Shown piece after piece: positions 10,121 through 22,666 of a DNA stretch of 64,000 bases. Every line of letters begins with the position of its first letter. Positions within the stretch are counted from its first letter, which is position 1. The translations under genes and the position numbers were made by a program. Source of the DNA: Massilia mucilaginosa (GTDB lineage: Bacteria > Pseudomonadota > Gammaproteobacteria > Burkholderiales > Burkholderiaceae_D); NCBI RefSeq assembly GCF_011682145.1, contig NZ_WHJH01000027.1, positions 18,253 to 82,252 of the forward strand, in the 5' to 3' direction. The notes below the pieces were generated by a model. It did no database searches. It saw only the letters and a list, made by a program, of their open reading frames with translations, and was not told where the DNA came from.

Positions 10121-11593
10121 ATGTTACAACACCCTGTCATCCCGGCGGGCCGGCTCGCCGCCCCGCTCCTGCTCCTGTTCCTGCCCGCCCTGGCCGGCGC
10201 CGCGGCGACCACCTTCATCAACCCGGTCGGCCCTGCCACCTCGTCCTCGGCCGATCCGCACGTCATGCGCCACAGCGATGGCAACTATTACTTCGTTTCC
10301 ACCGCACCCGGCTGGGACAAGCTCGAGTTGAGAAAATCCCCTTCGCTGTCGGGCATCGGTGCGCGCACGCCGGTCACGGTGTTCGTCAAAACCGCCGCCT
10401 GCAGCGGCAATAACTGCACCAGCAAGGAAATCTGGGCGCCCGAGATCAACCATATCAACGGCGCGTGGTATATCTACTTCTCTGGCGCCGGCAGCGACAA
10501 CCAGCACCGCGTGTTCGCCATCCGCAACCCCAGCGCCGACCCCACCACCGGAACCTGGAGCGCGCCGCTCAAGGTCGCCGACAGCGAGGACAGCTGGGCG
10601 ATCGACCAGACCGTGGCCAACATCAACGGCCAGCTCTACATGGCCTGGTCGGATATTTCCGGCGGACAGCCGCAGCGCATCAAGATCGCCCGCATGAGCA
10701 GCCCGACGGCCTTGATCGGCAAGGGTGCGATCATCTCCACCCCGACCCTGGCCTGGGAAAAATCCGGCGCGGCGGTGAACGAGGCGCCGGCCTTCATCGT
10801 GCATGGCAACAAGGTCCACATGAGTATCTCGGCCAGCGGCTGCTGGACCGACGACTACAAGCTCGGCCTGCTCACCGCCAACCTCGGCGCGGACCTGACC
10901 ATGCCGTCCAACTGGAGCAAGGCGGCCACGCCGATCCTACAAAAAGGCAACGGCGCTTTCGGTCCCGGCCACAACGGCTTTACCAAGTCGCCCGACGGCA
11001 GCGAAGACTGGATCGTTTATCACGCCAATCCGGCCACCGGCCAGGGCTGCGGCGACTCGCGCACCACGCGCATCCAGAAAGTGAGCTGGAACGGCGACGT
11101 TCCCGTGCTCGGCGCCCCGGTCGCCGCCGCAACGCCCGTGACGCGCCCATCGGGCGAAGGCAGCGCCACCATCTGGTACCGCGTGCGTAACGAGGCCAGC
11201 GGCAAGGTGATGAGCATCGACCGGGCCGCCGCCGCCAACGGCGCCGCCATCTGGCAGTTCAGCAACCTCAACAATACCGACCAGCTATGGTCGCTCGACC
11301 CGGTCGACGGCGCCTGGCTCAAGCTCACCTCGAACTACAACGGTAACGTGGTCGACGTGACCGGCCACAGTACGGCGCCCGGGGTGGCGGTCAAGACCTA
11401 TCCCTACGGCGCGACCTACAACCAGCAGTGGCTGCCGGTGCCGGGCACTAGCCAGTATATCGGCATGCGCAACCGCAACAGCGGGCTGATGCTTGACAAC
11501 CGCGATGGCAGCCTGCTCGATGGCGCCGTGATCCAGCAGTGGAGCGCAAACGGACTGGCGCCGCAACGCTGGCGTTTGGAGCGGGCCAACTAG
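10121..11593 (+). CDS. Secreted glycoside hydrolase family 43 protein with C-terminal ricin-type carbohydrate-binding domain
   Basis: This is a probable exported arabinofuranosidase- or arabinanase-type enzyme. The ATG at 10121 is chosen because it gives a clean signal peptide (LLLLFLPALAGA, about residues 14-25). The five-bladed GH43 domain, about 30-345, shows SADPHVMRHSDGNYYF with the catalytic-base Asp, the hallmark EIWAPEINHINGAWYIYFSG, SWAIDQTV and GPGHNGF. After residue 360 a ricin-B-like beta-trefoil has three QxW-type repeats (DQLWSL, NQQWLP, PQRWRL). It stands alone between rluF-like and an unknown gene. Its TAG stop lies inside the left CTAG end of the inverted-repeat element at 11590. 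The exact substrate is inferred, not seen. Confidence 0.85.
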   Translation: MLQHPVIPAGRLAAPLLLLFLPALAGAAATTFINPVGPATSSSADPHVMRHSDGNYYFVSTAPGWDKLELRKSPSLSGIGARTPVTVFVKTAACSGNNCTSKEIWAPEINHINGAWYIYFSGAGSDNQHRVFAIRNPSADPTTGTWSAPLKVADSEDSWAIDQTVANINGQLYMAWSDISGGQPQRIKIARMSSPTALIGKGAIISTPTLAWEKSGAAVNEAPAFIVHGNKVHMSISASGCWTDDYKLGLLTANLGADLTMPSNWSKAATPILQKGNGAFGPGHNGFTKSPDGSEDWIVYHANPATGQGCGDSRTTRIQKVSWNGDVPVLGAPVAAATPVTRPSGEGSATIWYRVRNEASGKVMSIDRAAAANGAAIWQFSNLNNTDQLWSLDPVDGAWLKLTSNYNGNVVDVTGHSTAPGVAVKTYPYGATYNQQWLPVPGTSQYIGMRNRNSGLMLDNRDGSLLDGAVIQQWSANGLAPQRWRLERAN

Positions 11594-11752
11594 TGTCCCG
11601 AGTTGGAAATTCGTTGATGATTAAATATGGCGAAATCGCACCGAGACAAGGAACAAAGCGCAGACAGGCAAATGCCTGGCGAGCATTTGTGACGCGGTAT
11701 CGGCGCGATTATCGCCATATTTATTCAACGAATTTCTGACTCGGGACACTAG
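11590..11752. mobile_element. MITE-like palindromic element 1 with CTAG ends
   Basis: This 163-bp element carries imperfect inverted arms of about 50 bases. It starts CTAGTGTCCCGAGT and ends with the exact complement ACTCGGGACACTAG. The central part holds an inner hairpin, CAGGC-AAAT-GCCTG (around 11670), flanked by AGCGCAG and GAGCA. It encodes no protein. The left CTAG contains the TAG stop of the GH43 gene. CTAG with TA duplication is the known target of IS630-type transposases, so mobilisation in trans by such an enzyme is a reasonable inference. The remaining gap 11753-11936 shows nothing. Confidence 0.75.
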
Positions 11753-11936
11753 GATACTCAGCAATCAGTCGTGAACGTGTGGCCGGCCCGGATTCACCTG
11801 GGGCCGGGCATATGCGACAGCGTTGGACTGAAAGCGGGCCGCAAGCGCGCTCGCTGACGGCGCGGAAGGCTCGGCCTTCCTGTTCTTTCGGCAAGGGACG
11901 AAGCTGCGGCTTGTCTCGGGGCGGCGGTTCAGTCGC

Positions 11937-12753
11937 TTACCCGCCCATCGGATGGCCAGCGAACAGGCGCTCTTGCATTTCATGGAGTGCGATATTGAGT
12001 TCCATCGAACGAGGATGTGCCAGCATTTCTTCCCTTGTTATTCTTGGTAAATCGTCGATATCCTCGAACGCATCGACATCGGCTGACTCCGTATGCATGC
12101 CCTCCTTCGCACCTTCCGGAAAAGCCGGGTCGGAGACGTCCGCTCGCGTGCTGACATGGGTAGGCGGCCCACTCGGCTCAACGCCGGCCATGCGCCCGAA
12201 CAGGGGTTCGAACGACGACGTGCGCGCCGGACCCGCATAGCAAAACCGCGCGCTCAGCGAGCACCACTGATCGATCCACCGCATGGTTTCTTCAAATAGT
12301 GCCGCAGTCACCGTAGCGGCATACAGCGCTGGGCCTGCAAAACTGGCGCGCACGGGATCGACCCAGAAATACCGTCCATCCTTACCGCTCCTGAGCCGCC
12401 AAAAGCATGATTGCTAACGGTAACGGCATTTCATCACCATTGGCGATGTCGATACATTGAAGACTCACATTCCTGCCGAAAGTTCGCTCGCAGGCCAGCG
12501 AAAGTTTGTAAATGGAGGGCCAGTCCCAAGCGGCATCGAGCCGGCCGGCAGCGCGGACGTGGGGCTGGACCAATGCACGCCAGCGTAGCGCGTCGGCCAT
12601 AGCGCCGTCGTGCACGTGGATGTCGATCAATGAGGCTCCACCCTGGACAGGCAGACGACGCAGATGTGTGGAAGGCATACGCACAGGATGAGTGATTAAA
12701 AACGCAATTCTCTTCCTGCCCGACGTGACGCGATAACGAAAAATACAACTCAT
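11937..12753 (-). pseudogene. Unknown conserved-looking gene, apparently split by one frameshift
   Basis: Two consecutive reading frames appear to be one gene. The first ends LPLAIMLLAAQER at a TAA at 12382. In the next frame the sequence continues without a start as GKDGRYFWVDPVRASFAGP down to 11937. One extra base near 12385 would join them into QERGKDGRYFWVDP. The joined product would be about 270 residues, soluble and acidic at its C terminus. The upstream half has a WDWP segment and the rest has no motif I recognise. The start is unsure: 12753 is an ATG, and the frame is open to 12858. A second explanation is two genes, the downstream one starting at GTG 12353, but no ribosome-binding site supports that. 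The upstream sequence is less GC-rich than the surroundings, which hints at transfer. Confidence 0.5.
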
Positions 12754-13109
12754 CGTCAGAAATTTGTGCTCTTTTCCTGTGCGCTGCGGTTGATCAAGCT
12801 TGATCAGCAAACCGGTATGGAGCCTGGTTTCACGTACAACAAGAGCAAGGCGCAACAAGGACGCCGCGCGGGTGAAGGTGGCTGGAAATGACAGACATAA
12901 GCCGGGTACGCAATAGCACCATCAAGCTGGCCGCAGTGCCGATCAACTGATCGCGAAGGCAGCGGCGCCGTACTCTATATAGATCCGGCTTGTCGGGTAA
13001 AGTTCCCGGAAAAAGGTCGATACTGCATGGATATCGGACGGCGCTACCCGGCAGCGTCGCCTCAACCATCCACCGGGCACGCCGCTGCGAGCGTGCCCGG
13101 TGTACTGGA

Positions 13110-13799
13110 TTACTTCTCTTCGCTGGCAATGAAGCGGTAGATCACCGCACCGAGCAAGGCACCGACGATCGGCGCCACCCAGAACAGCCACAGCTGACTC
13201 ACCGCCCAGTCGCCCACGTACAGCGCCACGCCGGTGCTGCGCGCCGGATTGACCGAGGTATTCGTGATGGGAATACTGATCAGGTGAATCAAGGTCAGCG
13301 CCAGCCCGATCGGCAGCGGCGCAAAACCGGCCGGTGCCCGCTTGTCTGTCGCACCGAGAATGACGATCAGGAAGAACATGGTCATCACCACTTCGGTCAC
13401 CAGCGCGGCCAGCATCGAGTAGCCGCCCGGCGAATGCGCGCCGTAGCCGTTCGACGCAAAGCCCTTGCTCACGTCAAAGCCGGCGGCGCCGCTGGCGATG
13501 ACGTACAGCACACCGCCAGCCGCGATCGCACCGATCACCTGCGCGCCGATGTACGGCAGCAGTTTCGATGCCGGAAAGCGCCCGCCAGCCCACAGGCCGA
13601 TCGACACCGCCGGGTTCAGGTGGCAGCCGGAGATATGGCCGATGGCATACGCCATGGTGAGCACCGTCAGGCCGAAGGCCAGCGAGACACCGTGCAAGCC
13701 GATGCCGACGCCGGGGAAGGCCGCCGCCAGCACGGCACTGCCGCAGCCGCCAAGCACCAGCCAAAATGTGCCGAGAAATTCGGCGCTGTACTGTTTCAT
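13110..13799 (-). CDS. aqpZ: Aquaporin Z
   Basis: This is an inner-membrane water channel. The ATG at 13799 ([15 protein letters not shown]) follows AAGGA at good spacing and matches the usual AqpZ N terminus, giving 229 residues and six membrane helices. Both pore NPA motifs are present: [13 protein letters not shown] around residue 62 and SVNPARSTG around 186. The Arg after the second NPA is retained. The wide Gly-rich helices and absence of glycerol-facilitator insertions favour a water-specific channel. It appears to be a single-gene unit. Confidence 0.95.
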   Translation of the reverse strand: MKQYSAEFLGTFWLVLGGCGSAVLAAAFPGVGIGLHGVSLAFGLTVLTMAYAIGHISGCHLNPAVSIGLWAGGRFPASKLLPYIGAQVIGAIAAGGVLYVIASGAAGFDVSKGFASNGYGAHSPGGYSMLAALVTEVVMTMFFLIVILGATDKRAPAGFAPLPIGLALTLIHLISIPITNTSVNPARSTGVALYVGDWAVSQLWLFWVAPIVGALLGAVIYRFIASEEK

Positions 13800-13961
13800 G
13801 AAGTTATCCTTATCACTGACATGGTTTCGAAAGAAAATACCCGGCCCGACACTTGATGTCGTGTCCGTCAAGAAAGCATGTTGCCAGTGACAAAGAATTA
13901 TCGCAACAACAAAATTGCGGATTTATTCATGCGAAAAGGGTCGTTGCGCAAGCCCGCAAGA

Positions 13962-14849
13962 TCACCCGTTACCCAGGCGCGGGTAAGTGAACGCGATAAA
14001 GTGAATGCTGTTGAGCGCCAGGTGCGTCAGGATGGCCGTTTCGATGCGCTTCGAGCGCAGGAAGGCATATCCGTAGCCCAGTCCGGCCAGCGATGCCAGG
14101 CCGACAAAGGTCCACCCTCCGCGCGCGTGCGCCAGCCCGAACAGGAGTGCCGCCACGCACATGGCGATGGCCGGTCCCGCCTTCCAGCGATCCAGCGCGC
14201 GGCTCAGTTGCACCTGGATCAAGCCACGGAAAAACGCTTCCTCGGTCACGCAGGTAAACAGCAGATTGAGCGCGATGAACACCGGCGTGTACGCCAACAG
14301 CTTGAGGTCCACATCCACATACCCGACCAGCAGCCCGGCCGGCAGCACGAGCAGCGGCGTGCCGAGGATGATCCAGTAATGCCGCCCGACCTCGCGCCAC
14401 TGCTCGCCGGTGCGCGCCGGCACGCAGAACAGCGCGAACAGGATCAGCCCGGCGGCGGCCGTATCGAAATTGAGCCGGTGCGTCACCGGTTTGGCAGCCG
14501 CGCTGACCACCATATCGGTCACCAGCGGCGGATTGACGAATCCCGGAAACCGGTGCATCGACAGCGCCAGCATCATGCACCCCATCGCCACCATCAACAG
14601 CACCCGCAGCGGCCCGCTTTGACAGCGCCGCGCCGCATACGCCAGCGCACCCAGCACGGCAATGGCCCCGATCGCCGCCAGCGACAGCAGGCCGCTCGCC
14701 ACACCGCTCGCGCAGGCCAGCACCAGCATGCACAGCCACGGCGCGACGGTCAATCCCGGACGCAGCTTCACGGGCGCGAGCCACAGCGAACAAACGGCAA
14801 GCGCCAGGAGACCATAGGTCGTCACCAGCGCGGCGGAGAGATGCATCAT
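13962..14849 (-). CDS. CPBP-family intramembrane metalloprotease
   Basis: This is a multi-pass membrane protein of the CAAX protease and bacteriocin-processing (CPBP, Abi) family. The 295 residues form about eight hydrophobic segments. The three family motifs lie in the C-terminal third: EEAFFRGLIQ (the EExxxR pair), FGLAHARGG (FxxxH) and LTHLALNSIHF (HxxxN). Together these form the presumed metal site. The substrate is unknown for nearly all members. It stands alone between aqpZ and the divergent M28 peptidase gene. Two adjacent ATG codons are possible starts and neither has a strong ribosome-binding site. Confidence 0.85.
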   Translation of the reverse strand: MMHLSAALVTTYGLLALAVCSLWLAPVKLRPGLTVAPWLCMLVLACASGVASGLLSLAAIGAIAVLGALAYAARRCQSGPLRVLLMVAMGCMMLALSMHRFPGFVNPPLVTDMVVSAAAKPVTHRLNFDTAAAGLILFALFCVPARTGEQWREVGRHYWIILGTPLLVLPAGLLVGYVDVDLKLLAYTPVFIALNLLFTCVTEEAFFRGLIQVQLSRALDRWKAGPAIAMCVAALLFGLAHARGGWTFVGLASLAGLGYGYAFLRSKRIETAILTHLALNSIHFIAFTYPRLGNG

Positions 14850-15052
14850 GTGTTTTTCCGATCAGGCTGGCCACGGCAAGAATGGCGGTACGGGAATGGG
14901 TGAATGTGCCGGGCACGCCCGCAGGCGGCCAAAGTTGCAAAATTGTAATTGATAAGCGGCTCGTAAGTAAATAGCGGGCAGCGCCTGAGGCAAACCCGCA
15001 TTGCTTCCCCGCCCCATTCATGGCAGGATGTTCGATTTTCATTGGAGCATCA

Positions 15053-16690
15053 ATGCGCCGCGTTTCCGCACTCGCCATCGGCCTCGTCCTCGCCACCCAG
15101 CCGGCCCTCGCCCGGAAACGCGCCGCCGGCGCGGCCACCACGCCGGCGGTCGCCGAAGCGCCGCTGCGCGCGCACCTGTCCTTTCTGGCCGACGACATGC
15201 TCGAAGGGCGCGGCACCGGCCAGCGCGGCGGCGATCTGGCCGTGCGCTACCTCGAAACGCAGGCCGCCGCCATTGGGCTCTTGCCCGGCGCCGGCAAGGG
15301 CTACCGCCAGTCCGTGAAAATGGTCGGCACCAGAACGCTGCCGACCAGCGCGGTCAGCTTCGAGGTGGGCGGCAAGACGCTCGCGCCCAAGCTGGGCACG
15401 CAGATCGTTTTCAACAACGCCAGCGGCAAGCCCACCGTGCGCTTCGAGGCGCCGGTGCTGTTCGTCGGCTACGGCATCAGCGCCGAAGACGAGAACTGGG
15501 ACGACTACCAAGGCGTCGACGTCAAGGGCAAGCTCTTGATCATGATGGTCAACGACCCGAAGCCGACGGCGGCGGAACCGAACCGCTTCGGCGGCAAGTC
15601 GCTCACCTATCCCGGGCGCTGGATGTACAAGTACGAAGAAGCGCTGCGGCGCGGCGCCGCCGGGGTGCTGCTCATTCACACGACCGAGTCAAGCTCCTAC
15701 CCATGGAGCGTGCCGGCCAACGGCATGAGCAAGGAACAGTTCCACCTGGCCGGCGCCGGCAACGCGCTGCAAGGCTGGCTGCAGGAAGACACCGCGCGCG
15801 CGCTGTTCGCCGCCGCCGGCCAGGACCTCGATGCGCTGCGCGCCAAAGCCGACGTGCGCGGCTTCAAGGCGGTCGACCTGAACGCCCGCGCCAGCGTCGC
15901 CGTCGACAGCGCGATCCGCCCGGTCGAACAGTTCAACGTGGCCGGCATCGTGCCCGGCACCGATCCCAAACTCAAGGAGCAGGCCGTGATCTACTCGGCC
16001 CACTGGGACCACCTGGGCATCGACAGCGTTGAGGGCAAGCCCGATCATATCTGGAATGGCGCGGTCGATAACGCCTCCGGTGCGGCGGCCCTGCTGGCGA
16101 TGGCGCAGGCGGCGGTGCGCCAGCCGGCCAAACGCACCCAGATCTTCCTGTGGCCGTGCGCCGAGGAACAGGGCCTGATCGGCAGCCTCGGCTACGTGCG
16201 CGAACCCCTCTGGCCGCTGGCCAGCACGGCGGCGGACCTGAACCTGGACAGCATGAATTTCGTGGGCACGACGCGCGACATCGGGGTGGCGGGCGCGGAA
16301 CGCAGCAGCCTGCACGCCAGCGCCGCCAAGGTGGCCAAGGCAATGGGCCTGCGCCTGGCGCCGTCGACGCCCGACCTGGGCGGGGCCTACTTCCGCGCCG
16401 ACCATTTCAATTTCGCCAAAGCGGGCGTGCCGGCCTTTAACGTGGGGTCGGCCGTGTTCTCGGGCGACGGCAGCTTCGCATTCGACCATGACCACGGCGG
16501 CTCCAGCGCCAGGATGGTCGGCTTCAAGGATCATTACCACCAGGTCAGCGACGAGTACAACCCGGCCTGGGATTTGCGCGGCATGGTGCAGCAGGCGCAG
16601 TTCACGCTTAATCTGGGGTACGAGGTGGCCAATGCGGCGACCATGCCGACCTGGAACAAGGGTGATCCTCTCGGGAAGATCAAGCGCTAA
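15053..16690 (+). CDS. Secreted M28-family zinc aminopeptidase with PA domain
   Basis: This is a predicted exported metallopeptidase. The ATG at 15053 follows GGAG by five bases and gives a signal peptide (MRRVSALAIGLVLATQPALA), so upstream in-frame starts are rejected. A protease-associated (PA) insert occupies roughly residues 130-260. The M28 catalytic domain has all di-zinc elements: YSAHWDHLGI (His, Asp), GAVDNASGAAALL (bridging Asp), CAEEQGLIGS (catalytic and ligand Glu), LNLDSMNF (Asp) and KDHYHQVSDEYNP (His). The 545 residues are normal for this type. It is diverged from the CPBP gene, and a dienelactone hydrolase follows 64 bases on. Confidence 0.92.
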   Translation: MRRVSALAIGLVLATQPALARKRAAGAATTPAVAEAPLRAHLSFLADDMLEGRGTGQRGGDLAVRYLETQAAAIGLLPGAGKGYRQSVKMVGTRTLPTSAVSFEVGGKTLAPKLGTQIVFNNASGKPTVRFEAPVLFVGYGISAEDENWDDYQGVDVKGKLLIMMVNDPKPTAAEPNRFGGKSLTYPGRWMYKYEEALRRGAAGVLLIHTTESSSYPWSVPANGMSKEQFHLAGAGNALQGWLQEDTARALFAAAGQDLDALRAKADVRGFKAVDLNARASVAVDSAIRPVEQFNVAGIVPGTDPKLKEQAVIYSAHWDHLGIDSVEGKPDHIWNGAVDNASGAAALLAMAQAAVRQPAKRTQIFLWPCAEEQGLIGSLGYVREPLWPLASTAADLNLDSMNFVGTTRDIGVAGAERSSLHASAAKVAKAMGLRLAPSTPDLGGAYFRADHFNFAKAGVPAFNVGSAVFSGDGSFAFDHDHGGSSARMVGFKDHYHQVSDEYNPAWDLRGMVQQAQFTLNLGYEVANAATMPTWNKGDPLGKIKR

Positions 16691-16754
16691 GCGGGCGAGC
16701 CGATTCGGCGCTTTGTGCCACTATGGCCTCCTCACTACCGCGAGGAGGCCGCAC

Positions 16755-17456
16755 ATGAACGAACGCATCACCATCGACACGCCGGACGGCAGCTTTGGCG
16801 CCTACGTCGCCCGCCCTGCCGCCACGCCGGCGCCGTCCGTCGTCGTCCTGCAGGAGATCTTCGGCATCAACGCCGACCTGCGCGAAACCTGCGACCGGCT
16901 GGCCGCGCAAGGCTATATCGCGGTCTGCCCCGACCTGTTCTGGCGCCTCGAACCGAATGTGGAACTGAGCGACCAGTCCGAGGCCGAATGGAAAAAAGCC
17001 ATGGCGCTGTACAAGGCGTTCGACATCGACAAAGGCGTCGACGACATCGCCGCCGCCTTGGCGGCGGCGCGCGCCCTGCCAGGTGCGACCGGCAAGGCGG
17101 GCGTGATGGGCTTTTGCATGGGCGGCCTGCTGACATTCCTCGCCGCCACCCGCGCCAGGCCCGACGCCGCCGTGGCCTACTACGGCGGCGGCACCGAGAA
17201 ACACGCCGGCGCCTTCAAGACGCTCGCCTGCCCGCTCATGATGCACCTGGGCGAAGCCGACGAATACATTTCAGCGGACGCCCGCGCCACCATCGCCAGG
17301 GCCGCCGAGGGCAACCCGCTGGTGAAGATTTTCACCTACCCCGGCCGGAACCATGCCTTCGCGCGCTGGAACGGCGTGCACTTCGATGCGCAGGCGGCGG
17401 CGCAGGCCAACGAACGAACGCGGGCCTTTTTCGCGCAGCACCTCAAGCAGGGTTAA
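16755..17456 (+). CDS. Dienelactone hydrolase family protein
   Basis: This is an alpha/beta-hydrolase of about 233 residues. The ATG at 16755 follows GAGGAGG and starts MNERITIDTPDGSFGAYVARP, typical of the family. The nucleophile is Cys in GFCMGGLLTF, as in true dienelactone hydrolases. The acid Asp is in GEADEYIS and the His in GRNHAFARW. No chlorocatechol genes lie nearby, so a general carboxymethylenebutenolidase-type esterase is a safer description than a degradation role. It is convergent with the outer-membrane gene that ends 10 bases beyond. Confidence 0.93.
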   Translation: MNERITIDTPDGSFGAYVARPAATPAPSVVVLQEIFGINADLRETCDRLAAQGYIAVCPDLFWRLEPNVELSDQSEAEWKKAMALYKAFDIDKGVDDIAAALAAARALPGATGKAGVMGFCMGGLLTFLAATRARPDAAVAYYGGGTEKHAGAFKTLACPLMMHLGEADEYISADARATIARAAEGNPLVKIFTYPGRNHAFARWNGVHFDAQAAAQANERTRAFFAQHLKQG

Positions 17457-17466
17457 AAGCCGCCGC

Positions 17467-17985
17467 TTATTCGAACAGCTTGAGTTTGAGCTGTACCGAA
17501 ATCCCGCCATGCAGCCGGTCTTTATAGGTCGGCACCACCGCCACGTTCACGCCCACGCGCTTGTACTCGAACGTGGCGGTCGGAATCGCCGCCAGGAACC
17601 AGCCGCCATCGCGCATCTTGGGGTAGCCATCGAAGCCGCCGAACACCGCGCCGAAGCGCACGCCCGCGTACGACAGGGGCTGGTAGTACATGCCCGCATA
17701 CTTCGAGTGCTGGCGGTCGCTGTTGAAGAAGCGTCCCGCCGTCAGGGCCGAATCTTCCGACAGGCGGTACTCGACGCCAATCCCGGGATTGCGCCCGTTC
17801 AGGTCCTTGTCGCTCTGGAAGTGGTAGGTCGCAAAGCCGCTGGTCAGCCACAACTGGCTGCGCTTGGCGCTGCCGTCGAAGGCCTTGGCCTCGGGAGCTG
17901 GCGCACCCTGGGCCAGCGCCGGAGCGGATGCCAGCAGGGCTAAACCTAGACCCAAGCCCAGGCCCGTCAAAGTTTTCAATATCAT
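17467..17985 (-). CDS. Small outer-membrane beta-barrel protein (PagP-like size), function unknown
   Basis: The 172-residue protein has a signal peptide (MILKTLTGLGLGLGLALL, cleaved near APALAQG). The rest consists of alternating aromatic and polar strands such as LWLTSGFATYHF, PGIGVEYRL, YAGVRFGAVFGG and VGVNVAVVPTY. It ends on Phe-Glu after ISVQLKLKLF, which fits an outer-membrane insertion signal. The layout suggests an eight-stranded barrel like PagP, but the lipid A palmitoyltransferase catalytic pattern cannot be confirmed by eye. The ATG at 17985 lies five bases after the def stop, so it is probably translated from the galU-def transcript. Confidence 0.7.
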   Translation of the reverse strand: MILKTLTGLGLGLGLALLASAPALAQGAPAPEAKAFDGSAKRSQLWLTSGFATYHFQSDKDLNGRNPGIGVEYRLSEDSALTAGRFFNSDRQHSKYAGMYYQPLSYAGVRFGAVFGGFDGYPKMRDGGWFLAAIPTATFEYKRVGVNVAVVPTYKDRLHGGISVQLKLKLFE

Positions 17986-17990
17986 GGTGA

Positions 17991-18523
17991 TCAATCGTCG
18001 TCGTCGGGATCGAGGTCGGGGAACATGACCTGGGTGTAGCCAAATTTGCTGAAGTCCGTGATCCGCATCGGATACAGGATGCCGAGCAGGTGGTCGACTT
18101 CGTGCTGCACCACGCGCGCATGAAAACCGTCGACCTCGCGATCGATGCGATTGCCATGCTGGTCCACGCCTTCGTAGCGCAGGCGGGTAAAGCGCGGCAC
18201 GCTGCCGCGCAGCCCCGGCACCGACAGGCAGCCTTCGAAAGCGTCTTCCTTGTCGCTTGAGAGTGGCGTGAGCACGGGATTGATCAGCACCGTCTGCGGC
18301 ACCGCCGGCGCGTCCGGATAGCGCCCGTTGTCCTTGAAGCCGAAAATGACCAGCTGCAGATTCACGCCGATCTGGGGCGCCGCCAGCCCCGCGCCATTCG
18401 CATGGTGCATGGTGTCGAACATGTCGGCGATCAGCGCCTCAATGGCCGGCGTGCCGAACTCGCGTACCGGTTCGGCCACGCGCAGCAGGCGCGGGTCGCC
18501 CATCTTGAGAATCTCGCGGACGG

Positions 18524-18527
<4 letters not shown>
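17991..18527 (-). CDS. def: Peptide deformylase
   Basis: This metalloenzyme removes the formyl group from nascent proteins. The ATG at 18527 overlaps the galU stop by four bases (ATGA) and gives [15 protein letters not shown], the normal start of the family. All three active-site motifs are present: [10 protein letters not shown] (about residue 44), EGCLSVPG with the Cys ligand, and [10 protein letters not shown] with two His ligands and the catalytic Glu. The length is 178 residues, slightly longer than E. coli def, with an acidic tail. It is not next to fmt here. A second def elsewhere in the genome is therefore likely but not visible. Confidence 0.96.

Positions 18528-22662
<4,135 letters not shown>

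Positions 22663-22666
<4 letters not shown>

Noticed and set aside
11753..13109. Several plus-strand open frames in the accessory stretch
   Set aside because: They lack ribosome-binding sites and overlap the better-supported minus-strand unknown gene.
12830..13129. Short minus-strand frame just upstream of the unknown gene
   Set aside because: Arg/Ser-rich composition, no ribosome-binding site and overlap with the aqpZ end suggest noise.
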